From: Branchiostoma floridae
Lineage: Eukaryota; Chordata; Leptocardii; Amphioxiformes; Branchiostomatidae
DNA length: 64,000 bases
Direction of reading: 5' to 3'
Assembly (NCBI RefSeq): GCF_000003815.2
Contig: NC_049981.1
Location: 7,068,805-7,132,804, forward strand
In this document: positions 24,690-35,749 of the stretch, piece by piece
How positions within the stretch are numbered: position 1 is the stretch's first letter
Layout: each line of letters opens with the position of its first letter
Position numbers and translations under genes: made by a program
The notes under the pieces: generated by a model
The model's database searches: none
Seen by the model: the letters and a program-made list of their open reading frames with translations, nothing else
What the model was told of the DNA's origin: nothing

Positions 24690-24771
24690 TTAGGATATAG
24701 CTAAGCACTATACTCTTATTTTGGGCCATGAATATCTCTAGTTCGAAGTTGTGAAACTGTTGATCACTTAC

Positions 24772-25152
24772 CGCCACAGTAGACCATGTTAAGTACGTTG
24801 CACGTAGGAATCCCGGGGAGTTTATACACGAAGTAGCCGCCGCTGCAGGCCCGCACCTTGATGGTTGTGTACCATAGACAGGTGTCACTGCCGTACAATG
24901 CACACGCCCGGCGGGAGACTTGGCCGTCAGCAAGGGTGGGATGTTGCCCGTTCATCCACATCGGGGCGTCGGTACCGCACCTGTGCTTGCTGGGTGGTGC
25001 CTGTGTCGGCATGGCATTTCCCGCAGCACCCGTGAAGCGGTACCACTCTCCGGCAAACCCACTGTCACACATATTTTGGTTACCATCGTTGACCTGTTGG
25101 ACGTTCCGCCATGCCTCATTCAGTTCAATGTAGTCGCTGGGCATGCACGGAT
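24772..25152 (-). CDS. D8C-domain exon of secreted D8C-EGF protein
   Basis: The acceptor CAG is at 25153-25155 and the donor GT at 24770-24771 (GGTAAGTG); both ends are phase 1, compatible with the signal exon and all EGF exons. The 127-residue product opens DPCMPSDYIELNEAWR and contains CDSGFAGEWYRF, CGTDAPMWMNGQHP and GGYFVYKLPG, the signature of the D8C domain of uromodulin, GP2 and OIT3. These are secreted or GPI-anchored proteins, often combined with EGF and ZP domains. Eight cysteines are present. From memory of uromodulin, two usual positions are non-cysteine here (in MPTQAPP and in DTCLW). The gene's role cannot be told beyond an extracellular or mucosal protein. Confidence 0.9.
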
Positions 25153-25611
25153 CTGAACAAACAGGAATAGGTAGAATAGATCGGAAATCACTGATATGCA
25201 AATTCTATTTTCTACCCAATTTTGTTATATTAAGTTGATTGTATCACTAGTGTGTATTCGATTCCTTTGGTTGCTGCATGATATTTGTTACAATTTTGTA
25301 TTAGACCACAGCAAGTATATTTTATGGATGACATCCGGGCGCTCGTTAATTATTTTAGAAATACAGTATTCGTAATGTTTCTGCTTATTTCTTCTTATTC
25401 TTCTTCTTTCTACTCCTGTCATAATCTTTAAGGGGAAAGATCGCCGTCGTTCCTTGGCCTAATGACATAAAAGTGTAGAGCGGGCCAATACGCCAAGACG
25501 TTTCTTAAATGTCTTTAGAATAATTCAATGGAAGTATTTGGACTATTTTCCGACCAAAGCTGTATATTTTGGTTTTACAATTACATGACCTAAAACTGTA
25601 TATTTATATTT
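25153..25611. other. 5' part of D8C intron, non-coding
   Basis: This is intronic sequence between the signal exon and the D8C exon. A fragment of the GGCCACAGCAAG MITE family lies near 25303-25340 (GACCACAGCAAGTATATT). A CTTCTTATTCTTCTTCTTT tract lies near 25385-25405. No exon was recognised. Confidence 0.55.
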
Positions 25612-26360
25612 CAGCCATACCATAGGTATGGTGAAATATATTGTATTCGTAATGTTTCTTTCTTTCTTTCTTTCTTTCTTTCTCCTGTCAAATCTTCGGA
25701 ACACGGTATCTCCGTTGTTCCTCAACCGAATGACTTGAAATTTGGCACAAGGGTAGAGTGGGCCAATACCCTCGGACGTTTTTTTCATTTTTTCCATATC
25801 TGTCTCTTAAATGATTTTATTAAGGTTTTTTGGTCATCTTAAGGCCAAAACTGTATATTTGGGCCCCCTGTACCCTGGTATAATAACCGAATTAGCTGAA
25901 ATTTGGCACAGATGTGCCTTGATAAGTCCCCCATATAGATTCAATATCAGTTTTGGTGTACAGTATAACGAAATGCTTCTTTTTGCGATTTTTTGGTCAT
26001 TTTTTTACCAAAAAAGGACACTTTTGGCTCCTGTACCTTGGTTTTAGAACCAGATGACCTGAAATTTAGTATAGGAGTGCCCTAGACATATGCGCACATG
26101 GATTCAATAACACTTGAGATATACAGTACAACAAAATGCTTAATTTTGCGATTATTTGGCCATTTTATGACCAAAGAGTACACTTTTGGCTCTTGTGCTC
26201 TGGTTTTAAAACCAAATGACCTAAATTTTGGTAAAAGGGTGCACTAGATATTTATTCAAATGACACATGTATAATTTTTGTCATAGACTACGTCAAAATA
26301 ATATATTTGGGGATTGTTTTGTCATTTTCCAATAGCCAGAGGGGTTAATGACCTTAAGGT
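25612..26360. repeat. Dispersed repeat copy, ATTTCAGCCATA family, with internal tandem blocks
   Basis: It starts at the palindromic ATTTCAGCCATACC / GGTATGGTGAAATAT segment and a TTTC microsatellite (25660-25682). It continues through three copies of the TGTACCCTGGT...ACACTTTTGGCTC block. This is the same family as 13340, 20218 and 21490. Confidence 0.75.
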
Positions 26361-26499
26361 CGTTGACCCCCAGCTGCAGATTGCACCTACTGGCATATAT
26401 GTCTATTTAATCTAATTAGATAGGTAACCAATCACTTAGCCTGAATCTATATCCTAAAGAGGGGGGGTGGCAGCCAATCAACGAGCCCGGTGTTATCTG

Positions 26500-27140
26500 G
26501 AAGAGTCCATTCTTACACGGAGGGGTTCATTTTTTTTTAATTCATCATTGGACTGGTGAAGTCTTTCAGTGGATGTATTTTTGGACAGGTCTATTTTGCG
26601 ATTTTACAGAATGTGTGCTGGAAGAGTCTATTCTCGCACGGAGGGGGGATTTTTCAAAATTCATATTTTGGACTTTGGTGACTTCTAGTTTGTCAAAGTC
26701 TTTCAGTAGGGTTATTTTTGGACTGGTCTAATTTGCAATTTTACATGGGTGTTCTGGAAGAGTCCATTCGTGCATAGAGGGGGCTTTTTTAAAATCCATT
26801 TTTTGGACTTCAGTGATTATGTCCTATTTTAGCGGATGTATTTTTGGACTGCTCTACTTTACATGGAAGAGTCCATTTTTTGCACACGGAAGGGGGATTT
26901 TTTCAAATTCAGTTTTGAACGGGTGATGATTCAAAATTCAATTTTTAGTGGAAGTGTTTTTAGACTGGTCTATTATACCTTTTCATGCACTGGGACCTTT
27001 TTTGCTAAATTCAATTTTGGATTTGGTTTCTTATTCAAAAGGCCAAGGTTTCAGTGGGAGTATTTCTGGACTGGTCTATTGTGCAAATTCACATAGGGTG
27101 CACTGGAGTCCATTCTTGAACGGGGGAATTTTGTAAGATT
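26500..27140. repeat. Degenerate ~100-150-bp tandem repeats (GGAAGAGTCCATT family)
   Basis: The phrase GGAAGAGTC(C/T)ATT followed by CACGGAGGGG-like sequence and TTTTTGGACTGGTCTA recurs about five to six times between 26498 and 27120. Spacing is irregular and point changes are many. It looks like an old minisatellite rather than coding DNA. Confidence 0.6.
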
Positions 27141-27437
27141 CATTTTTGGGTTAAACCGTTATTAGTAAAAGTGATTTTTCAAATGGGTGATTTTGAAATA
27201 GCCTATTGTTGCATGGGGAGGGAGATGGCTGAAATATGCTGTATTTGCTCTCAAGCAAATGTCGGCCTTTCTAGTTCAGTATTACGATTAAATGACTTTG
27301 AATTTGGTATATGTATGCATTGAACATTTTGTAAAATGATCCAAGTAAAACGTTTGAGCATTAACCACTTTGAATTATTAATATCAGATTTGTTTTCGGG
27401 GGAAATAGGTTTGGAGTCGATGTTTTTAGTCGGAATT

Positions 27438-27730
27438 GCGGTTTGACCATAAAAAAAAAAAAAAAATAAAATAAAAATAACGGTTCTTAGTGGAAGTCAA
27501 AGTGCAGATGTTGGCACATCGACGCACCAAATCCGTAGTGTGTTTCTTACACACAGTTAGACAGATTAGCCGAAGAGGCTCGGTGGGGGTCACTCCACCG
27601 TAAGGGAAAGTCGTGTAAACTGCCTTTCCCAAGGGCACAACGTCGGGGCATGGTGGGAATTGAACTCGGAACCTTTCGATTCCGAGCCGAATGCTCTACC
27701 AGTTACGCCACGCCAACGCCACGCCGTTTG
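27438..27730 (-). repeat. tRNA-derived SINE-like element
   Basis: Read on the minus strand from about 27727, a tRNA-like head has an A-box-like TGGCGTAACTGG, then GAGCATTCGGCTC, and a B-box-like GAGTTCAATTCC. The body GTGCCCTTGGGAAAGGCA is shared with the element at 41690-41905. The low-coordinate end is A/T-rich. It is not a functional tRNA because the acceptor and anticodon arms do not fold to a standard cloverleaf by eye. Confidence 0.65.
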
Positions 27731-28094
27731 ACCATGCTCCTTCCTATAACTATTCATACAACTCAGCAACATCAGCATAAAATTGAAATATAGATACTTT
27801 ATAAACAGGCTCTGGCATATTGAACGTAGTCTCCGTCGTTAATCATTTTTTGTAAACGTTTCGACGGCCATCTTTCGTATTCCTCATCGCATAATGAACT
27901 TTACTATGAATGAATAGGTAAAGTTCAAAACGAACAAGAAACTATTGTTTATATGGTTATTTGTTACCAATATTTGTAATAAGGACAAAATTTACTTGTG
28001 TTGCCTGCGAGAGCCTTACCGAAACATTGAACAAATGAAGGTCCGTTTGTGACAGCTTACACTGAATGACTATAAACAGATACCATGTTCCTAC
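27731..28094. other. Intron 1 start of D8C-EGF gene
   Basis: Unremarkable AT-rich sequence lies between the SINE-like element and the signal-peptide exon. No feature was recognised. Confidence 0.5.
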
Positions 28095-28161
28095 CTTGGC
28101 TTCTCGCCGTGCCCGCCAGTAATGCCAGGGAGATACTCAAACAGACCCAGCGGTGATCCAT
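28095..28161 (-). CDS. Signal-peptide exon of D8C-EGF protein (start codon)
   Basis: The ATG at 28161-28159 has a good context (A at -3, G at +4). It encodes MDHRWVCLSISLALLAGTAR then SQ, a short n-region followed by a hydrophobic core and small residues typical of a cleaved signal peptide. After 22 codons plus one base the exon meets a GT donor (28094-28093, GGTAGGAA). The phase-1 end joins exactly to the D8C exon, giving G+AT = Asp of DPC. This exon is too short to show as a long reading frame and is identified from splice phase and peptide character. Confidence 0.8.
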
Positions 28162-28810
28162 TCTGTTTACCTGCTGCAGCACAAAAACGTAAAAATATTA
28201 ACCATTCGCGCGGATGTTTCCGGTAAAATCAAGAAAGAAGGTAGTCACAATCGCTTTTTAATAATTGTCAATAATCGTGTCCATAACATGCCTGCAGTGT
28301 GAACTGATTGGAAAAGGCGCAAGTTCTGCTGCAGTACCAGCAAAAGTCGTCAGTGACGCTATGTCTAGTCTATGACTTGCCGAAAAATGCGTTTGACCCA
28401 TTTCGTATACCTACACTACATGTATTTGTTCTTGTCGAAGAAAACGAGCAAAAGACTGACGCACTCTTCTTTTCTCGCGGATTACGTCTGTAAGGAAGAT
28501 CCAATTTTGGGACAAATACCACAGAACAAAAGGAACACCGCAGGCGAAAATTACGGAGATTCCTTTGATGTATGATCCATCAATCATCCTCAGTTACAAA
28601 ACGATGTTTACAGAGGGTACCAGACGATACACCCAAACTGTTGCGTCTTTTCTTTCTCCCGACAATACTGGACAAGGTTTAGTCTCCTGTTTCAGTAACA
28701 TGACATCATTTTTCAGGAAAAAAAGACTAAAAACCTGCAAACAAATCAAACTAAAAAGAGACGCATGCGTCAAATACTAGCAGAGCGAACTGCAAAATTG
28801 TCGTCTAATA
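28162..28810. other. 5' flank of D8C-EGF gene
   Basis: This is the presumed promoter region for the minus-strand gene. No TATA box or other motif can be assigned with confidence. Small open frames on the plus strand have no recognisable domain. Confidence 0.4.
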
Positions 28811-29024
28811 CCCCTGTCACATTATCCACGATCTTCGGGCATATCGACGAAAGATCGGCCATATTTAAGATCGACGGAGGGTTGCGTGTATATTTTTCAC
28901 CTGAAAACCATCCCTGTCACATATAAGCTATGATACTTTGTACCTTGTGCAATTGTTGTGCAATAAAGTTATGAATGTAAGCCAGGCTCGTCGTCCGATC
29001 GATTTTCGCGAAATGTGACAGGGG
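28811..29024. mobile_element. MITE-like element, 214 bp, CCCCTGTCACATT TIRs
   Basis: The left end CCCCTGTCACATTAT and the right end AATGTGACAGGGG are inverted copies (13 bp). TA lies immediately outside both ends. The core repeats CCCTGTCACATATAAGC and has further short palindromes around GATCTTCGG. There is no coding capacity. Confidence 0.65.
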
Positions 29025-29028
29025 TATA

Positions 29029-30090
29029 AGTCCCCTTTTCCAATAGACGGCGACAGCGCTGCGCTCTCGTAACGACTTTAATAGAATATGTGTAACCTTC
29101 GCTTTGATTTGATTTGATTTATTAGAATTGCAACGATACAATACAATTGGGTCACAGGCAGCGGTATGCTAGTGTATGCTACACATGAATACATACACAT
29201 CAATTGACACGGTGGTCAAATACGGGCTCAAAACCTCACATGTCTAGCAGAATTCGAACCTTATTCCACAATGTTCGATCTGACGTAATTCGAACCGAAC
29301 TCGCGTTCTATTTGGGGTCATCTGCGGTCGTTGCCGGTAATCACTGCTTTCTGGCCTTTTTTTACCCAAACTACCTTGAATTAGCCAAAAAAGATAGTTT
29401 TTCACTAAAATAAACAATTTTCTGGACAGTACATCCATGCTATCACTTTGTTTGGGACCTGTAATATTCAACGAAGCCACTGACGTTTGTGTTGGTGACC
29501 TTGAATATGATTAAGTGCGAAAAATGCAGTTTGGGGCATATTTTCGACTGTAACTTTGCTTGGAATCAAAAATTAAAAATCCCACAAGCAAAAAAGTTTT
29601 ATTTTCCTCATAGATGACGAAAAATATATTAATCGAGAAATTTCGATGACGCATGCGGCCCATCTTATTAAGAGTTTGGTCAAATTAAATGCCTTTCCGA
29701 GAATAGAAAATGGTCGTCTTTTTGAGCAACATGGAAACGAAACAGCTATTTAAATTTAAACGACAAGATTGAAAATTTACTAATTTAAAATTATTTTGAA
29801 AAAAATTCTTTGTCAAAACATTTTGTTTATTTTCATTTTACGGGCAGGCAAAGGTAGGCATCCTGTAACCCGATATTCTATCGAACGCGCATAGCAACGG
29901 GAAAGAATACCCTAGCATCCGACCGACCTATGATACATCATACAAACGTAAAAGCCTGACTAAGGAGACAACAAAACACAGAAAATGTAAAAAGATTCGT
30001 TTCTTTTCTATACAATTCGCTGAGGGATGTGTCAACGTTTTTAGGTCGCAGAAAGAGCGCGGCGAAAGCACCGTCCTTTGGGCTAATAGT
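29029..30090. mobile_element. Older TIR element interrupted by ~820-bp insertion
   Basis: The left part 29029-29104 (CCCCTTTTCCAATAGACGG...) and right part from about 29926 to 30090 together align with the complete 241-bp element at 30597-30837. Between them is foreign sequence beginning with a GATTTGATTTGATTT tract near 29104, which looks like the 3' tail of a minus-strand retroelement. No intact frame is present in the insertion. Confidence 0.55.
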
Positions 30091-30596
30091 GGTAGGAAGT
30101 GGTTTGGGCTACAAGAAATAGTAGTAGATTTATTGATACAAGTAAGATTACGTGGAGCCTTATTCACAAGCGTCACATGTTATGCATTACCAAGAGGTAG
30201 GCCTACGTCACATTTCCTACCAGGGCCGGCCGGGCTGTTCGCGGTACGAAACATTTCAAGTTTACTCAAATAAATATACACAAGTCATGCTCTTGAATTA
30301 TTTTTGGTCCGTTTTGTGTTTTTGTTGTCTTTTATATCGTACTTTTCGTATTCTAAAAATGCCGGGTCCCTTTGTGGGGATGTGACGTTAGCCTAAGTAA
30401 ACAAAAAGTCGTTTTATTTTTCGTTGTAGGCTACTTTGCTGAACTGATAGCTATAGTTTGCTAACCTGAGTATCATACTTGTTCGATTACTGGTACTCCC
30501 ATACTCATTTAGCCTGCTAAATTGTACAATTGACTGTACAACAGCACTAGAGCAACAAAGCCATTGTGCTAAAGTATAGTGACTGGTCAGTGTAAG

Positions 30597-30837
30597 CCCC
30601 CTTTCCACTAGGACGGCGATCGCGCTGCGCTCTCAGTGCGACCGAAATAGGATATGTCCAACATTTGCTTTCACACTGGGTATATCATACAAAACGTAAA
30701 AGTGAGACTAAAAAAGACAACAAAACACACAAATTGTAAAAAGTTTCATTTCTTTTCTATAGAATTCGTTGAGCGATATGTCAAATTTGAGGTCGCAGAG
30801 AGAGCGCGTCGAGAGCGCCGTCCTAGTGGAAAGGGGG
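30597..30837. mobile_element. MITE-like element, 241 bp, ~47-bp imperfect TIRs
   Basis: The left terminus CCCCCTTTCCACTAGGACGG and the right terminus CCGTCCTAGTGGAAAGGGGG are inverted repeats. Weaker complementarity extends to about 47 bp (GCGCTGCGCTCTC / GAGAGAGCGCG). The flanks are TAAG-like on both sides, so the target duplication is not certain. A longer degenerate relative lies at 29029-30090. Confidence 0.7.
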
Positions 30838-32170
30838 TATAAGACCAAGGTTTAGTCGAGATCCTTATATGTCAGTATTTGACCTGTAGCTGAATAGCAT
30901 GTCATCCAAGGCCTGTGTCATTTGGATTTGGTAAAAAAAAAACTGTCCAATATTAGCGAGCTACCAATTGTGAACTGGGATATTGTCCGTGCATAGCTTC
31001 TAAAACCAGCTGGTTTGAAAAATGACCAAAAAACCACAAATTGGAGCAAATTCCTCTACCTTTTCTGGTACTTGAGATACGGTTTATAAAGAATGTGCCC
31101 ATACCTTTATAGCTGGACTAGCCCATAAACCAACGGCCTCCAAGTGATGAAAAACTCCGGAGTAAAATCTGACACACCCGCACCAATGACGTGCGTATGT
31201 CTCAGTGAGATCAAGAATCTCAGGAGAAATGTGGCAAAAGACGCCCAGTCACTGAAGCATTAAGTAGCCTCCTTCGCAGACGTCTTACGTGCACGTGGAG
31301 GCGTCCATTATTTAGGGAACCGCCGATTCACAAGTTTCACGATAAGTTCTCTGTTCTTAAAGGGAGTTGTGTACCACCCAAGTGTGTGAGGAAATATTTC
31401 CTTATCCGATATAGCGCTCATCTTAAAAATGGCAAATCATTGCTCTTGCTATGCCGCCACGCCAGAGGTCTGTGAAGGAGGCTACAACTTATGGTACTTT
31501 CCAAGAAGGCAGTCTACCATAAGAAACAAAAGGACATGTGACAAGACTGCCTTAAGGGTGATGGACAACCATCCAATTATATGCAGAGGCAAACAAAAAC
31601 CTGTTTCGAAATAATTGGGCCCCACAGGCAAAATCTGGTCAATAGGGGGAGGGGGGTTTTGATGTTTATTCAAGATGGCCGCATTTCCCACTCATGTCGT
31701 ATAAAAGTAGGTCAAGAATCTTTGCCAAAATAGCTTATCAAAGTAAAACTCTAAAACCTACTACATTGAAAGACCTACAGCTAAATATATTTTGGGTGTA
31801 ACCAATCTAGTGAAGAGACAAAGAAATGGTACTGAGAAATAACATAGAGACAGACAACTACGGGTACGGGTACGAAGTAGATTGGGCTCTGCAGACAGAT
31901 TTTGAAGATGAGGGTTGTTGGATCGGGTCATGATGGCCCCATTCTCGGCCGGTCCTATCTGTGGTTTTTATTTCCCTTAATACAAACCTTGGACTTTTGT
32001 TTATATTATTCAGAGTATAGTGAATAAGCCTTTCTGGGCTATATTATTGTCTAGTGCATAAATAATACACAGTGAATGTTACAAAATATTTATCCATTTT
32101 GAATATGTGCAGTGGAATATTCCTGATACACTCCATTCATTCAGTCACAGAACAGCTTCGTATCAGTCAA
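30838..32170. other. Intergenic sequence, no supported gene
   Basis: A 61-codon frame at 31429-31614 (MANHCSCYAATPEVC... LWYFPRR) faintly resembles the start of a C-x-C zinc finger but lacks the further residues needed to name it. A G-rich tract lies near 31645-31660. Nothing else is recognisable. Confidence 0.4.
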
Positions 32171-32553
32171 CACACACACGTACACACACACACATACACA
32201 CACACACACACACATACACACAAACATACACACACACACATGTGCACACACACACATGTGCACACACACACACACAAACATGTCACATACATACGAATAT
32301 GTCACACATACACAAACACTTCCACATCCACACACATACACACACGTCAAACACAAGTTACAAACACACACATGTCACATACACACGCACATGCCACACA
32401 CACACACAAACACACACACATACACACTACACAAACACCCACACACACGCGCGCGCACGTACGTACACACACACATGGTACACACACATAAACAAAGGGA
32501 GACACACAAACACACATATGTGCACACATACACACACAGAATACACAAAACAA
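32168..32553. repeat. CA-rich degenerate microsatellite
   Basis: Almost 390 bp of ACAC/CATACA repeats include GCGCGCAC and ACGTACGTAC variants (32449-32466). All open frames here, on both strands, are low-complexity His/Thr or Cys/Val translations of the repeat and are not genes. Confidence 0.95.
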
Positions 32554-32763
32554 TACCTCAACTTATCACGAATGCAATAAAATATCCATAGCTTATGTGA
32601 AAAGACGGCTGTCTAAATAAACAAAACAAACATCCTAACGTCCGCCTATACCATTCTAATATATATAAACCACAGCACGTAAACTTATAGTTTAATTGTA
32701 TATTACACAACAACAAGCCACCGTAGAAAAGACACCGCGTTTTCATAACCCTAAACAGAGACC

Positions 32764-32817
32764 ATGAAGGCAACCCTCGTCATCTTTCTTGGGCTCCTCG
32801 ATCAGGAAACTCATTGA
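32764..32817 (+). pseudogene. Possible orphan signal-peptide start
   Basis: The ATG at 32764 (A at -3) encodes MKATLVIFLGLL, a plausible hydrophobic signal start, then hits TGA after 17 codons with no donor before it. It lies 0.9 kb upstream of the lysozyme-like terminal exon and could be a remnant of that gene's first exon. The evidence is weak. Confidence 0.25.
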
Positions 32818-33219
32818 TATCACCGGAAACGTAATGAATTCGGAAATATTCTATACATGAAATGTCCGGAAATCGACCCCTTTCGCACAGTGGGACAGGG
32901 ACGTCCTCTGATAGTAGCACGTTAACTGTATATCCATTGTTCAAGGACAGCTACGTTAGAAAGCTCACCACATTTATCGAAAAGAGCGGGGGTCCCGGGT
33001 CCTTACCGGTAGGAATGGATCAACTGATATCTGTACTGTCCAGCAGTACAAACCTAGCGTGGTACGCTATATATGCCTAATTCAATACAACAAACAACCA
33101 AAAATACATGATGTTATGGCTTGGAATCAATAACTGTTACAACAGTAGCAAACAAGACCATACCATGTCCGGGACAATCATACTTTGAAAAAACTGCTTG
33201 ACGGACGAAATACATGATA

Positions 33220-33660
33220 GAATATTCTTATTAACTATGCAAATGCACTCCAATTTTGCATGCATAATTAATATTTTATTTTGTACAATATAGTCTAAGG
33301 TACCTACATACCAAAAATCTTGAAAATCCGTTGTTCGCTTCTTTAGTTATCCACTTCAGAAGTTTTTGACAAAAATGCCCCTGCTATGCCAAAACTAGCC
33401 GCTAGGGAGCCCAAACTTATGTCACTTCGAATTCTTCCTGAGCAAACGAGCTATCTGACACCTAAAATTCGTGATCATAGTTTATTCAGAACACGAGATA
33501 GCAAAACCGGAAGTTGCGATGCTGTACCAAGGGAGGTCGCTGGGGGGGGGGGGTATCTAATCATTTCCAGCTTTCATCACTAACCTACCAACTTGAGTTA
33601 TCTTGTTGACAGACACACAGACAAACGCAGGGTAAACCGCAACCTCCATGAAATGCCAGG
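33220..33660. repeat. Solo copy of the CCGCTAGGG-segment found in the 2.2-kb units
   Basis: ATGCAAATGC...ATTTTGCATGCATAATTAATA is followed by CTACATACCAAAAATC, GCCGCTAGGGAGCCC and GAGTTATCTTGTTGACAGAC. This is the same order as 1120-1480 of the array. It shows that this part of the array unit is a dispersed repeat captured into the array. Confidence 0.75.
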
Positions 33661-33694
33661 TAATAAACAATCTGTACCTCGATCTCTCTAACAG

Positions 33695-33758
33695 GTATGG
33701 CTGGGTCAACAAGTGCGGAGGCGACACTACCAGCTACGTCAAGGACTGCTGGGATTAA
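33695..33758 (+). CDS. Terminal exon resembling the end of c-type lysozyme
   Basis: A pyrimidine-rich acceptor (CTCTCTAACAG) precedes G|TAT GGC TGG, giving YGWVNKCGGD...SYVKDCWD and a stop (33756-33758). Two AATAAA signals follow at 33879 and 33890. The W-x3-C...Y-V-x2-C arrangement matches the last exon of c-type lysozymes. Lysozyme hydrolyses peptidoglycan, but the catalytic Glu and Asp lie in exons not found here. No upstream partner exon was found in the preceding 1 kb beyond a doubtful signal start at 32764. This may be an orphan exon or pseudogene fragment. Confidence 0.45.
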
Positions 33759-33899
33759 CGTCATCATTATCATTGATGAGCAGATAGTGCACGTGGTCAT
33801 CGTGACATCGCATCAACTGCACCACACGCCACTGCAATTTCGTCTGATTGTGATTCGGCAATGGAGTTGAGTCTCGTGAATAAAACATCAATAAAATAT

Positions 33900-34269
33900 T
33901 TCTTGCGTGTCTTTTGAATTGGTGCATCGTAAATGATATAGTGCCGTGCGTGGGTGCAACGTGGTTAAGAAGCTACTTCCACTGACAGAATCATTCAGAT
34001 TTGCTCGATTGCATTATCTTCTGACAAATAAAACGTAACTATGCAACACGTAACCAATGAGTAGTGCAAACAGTGTACAAACAGCTTGTAAGCTCAGAGA
34101 ATGATCAGATTTAAGAAACTTGTGTACCGGGCCTGTACGGCGTATATACTGCCTAGAAAAGGCCCTCAATCATTCAGCAAGCCAAAATTCAGAAAATCAT
34201 AACACAGATTTTTACAATAACCCGACGCGCGAGGCATAGCATCACAACTCACGTCATGCAAAAAGACCG
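33900..34269. other. Intergenic, nothing recognised
   Basis: There is no coding, repeat or RNA signal that can be supported here. Confidence 0.4.
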
Positions 34270-34271
34270 TA

Positions 34272-35747
34272 CTCTCATGTCCCTAATAAACGTACCGGGA
34301 CGTTTATTTTTTTCCCAAGAAAATTCCACCCGGTACGTTCTTATTTGGGACGGTACGTTTATTATTTTTTTGAAAATTGGGGCTTTGCTAACCAGGGACA
34401 ACCGCATAATAAAAAGTTTGGGGTTTTCTGTCCATATGTCCGCGGTATTTTTGCTCAAAATTCACTATTTTGGGCCGAAGCGGCTCGGATTTCCCCTCCA
34501 CTGTGACCCAAACATCCTAGCGATTATGTAAAATATCGGTCGATTTCGCTATGAATGTACAAAATAAATGTTATTATTGGGAAAATAAGCCGCCACACTG
34601 ACGTTTTGAAGCACAATTTTTTATATAAACAACTTTTACAGTCTCTATTTACATCGTAAATGAACACACTGATCACATAATTTTAGCATGTACAGGTACA
34701 GTATATTTCCGACCATGTGGTTCCATGCGCTATCGGCAGCGTCAACGGGGCGGACGAATAATTCCTTGACATAAGAAACAACAATTAGAACCTTCTTTCC
34801 CTTGTAATGTGAGTTTTGGGGCCGCAAATTCTCCAAAAACAGCAGAAATCCGTCCGTAAAAACAGCTTTAAACTTGAAGAAAAAGACCGAAACTGGTCCA
34901 ACATGGCTGCCAGGAATAACACGCACTGACAGTAAAGCAGGCACCCTGTTGGGAGCCAGATTCGAATCACTAAAATGAGGCCGAAAACGGGTGAAAATGA
35001 TTTTATTTCGGTGTAATGATGGGCACAAAATGTCATATATATTTTCAGGATGTTGAATTTCAGAAATAATCATCAAATTTTCTAATTTTAGCGGTTTCTA
35101 GTGTCAAAATATAATCTGTAACATATTTAGTATTTGTGGCCTGAATGCTGGGCTACTTCACAGACGAGCTCTCACTAAAACTTTGTGAACAGTTTGTGTC
35201 CATTTTGGGAGTGTTGATGTGTGTTTTAATTGGTGGTTATGTCTAAAACATATATGGTTGAGTACTTGGAGCTATATTTATAATGATTTTATTGATATGC
35301 CAGTAATTTTAAGCAATGTACAAAAATATTTATTGATTACTTGCTTCAAGTTCTGAGTAGAAAATTCATGTATCATGTAAATTTTCACTTGTTGAATTTG
35401 AAAGCACTGTTGGCCCCCGGTTAGGAGTCTGTATACCTTTCATTAGAAAATGGAGAAAATATTATAATTTGAACAAGATATCTATAGTTATTCAATATTC
35501 ATTAGCACGCGCAGTGTGACCGACATAATAAGGATAGGGTATNNNNNNNNNNNNNNNNNNNNNNNNNNNNNNNNNNNNNNNNNNNNNNNNNNNNNNNNNN
35601 NNNNNNNNNNNNNNNNNNNNNNNNNNNNNNNNNNNNNNNNNNNNNNNNNNNNNNNNNNNNNNNNNNNNNNNNNNNNNNNNNNNNNNNNNNNNNNNNNTCC
35701 GGGGGGTATGTTTATTCCGGAAGGTATGTTTATTAGGGACATGAGAG
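34272..35747 (+). mobile_element. TA-flanked TIR transposon, copy 1 (non-autonomous)
   Basis: The left end CTCTCATGTCCCTAATAAAC and its inverse at the right end (GTTTATTAGGGACATGAGAG) form perfect 20-bp TIRs with TA immediately outside (34270-34271, 35748-35749). The sub-terminal regions differ. The left has AATAAACGTACCGGGACGTT-type boxes; the right has CCGGGGGGTATGTTTATTCC boxes. The interior includes a 155-N gap (35543-35697) and a minus-strand frame (34645-35076) containing LENLRPQNSHYKG, which is shared with copy 2. No recognisable transposase is present. A TA duplication suggests a Tc1/mariner-like mechanism, but this is only inference. Confidence 0.8.
35543..35697. other. Assembly gap (155 N)
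   Basis: The gap lies just inside the right sub-terminal repeats of transposon copy 1. Confidence 1.
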
Positions 35748-35749
35748 TA

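Noticed and set aside
27600-27727. Possible tRNA gene on the minus strand
   Set aside because: It has A/B-box-like motifs but no clean cloverleaf, and the body matches another repeat copy, so it is a SINE-like element.
31429-31614. Frame MANHCSCYAATPEVC as a THAP-type zinc finger
   Set aside because: Only a faint resemblance; the later conserved Cys/His and AVPTIF-type positions are absent.
32072-32591. His/Thr-rich and Cys/Val-rich frames
   Set aside because: They are translations of the CA-rich microsatellite.
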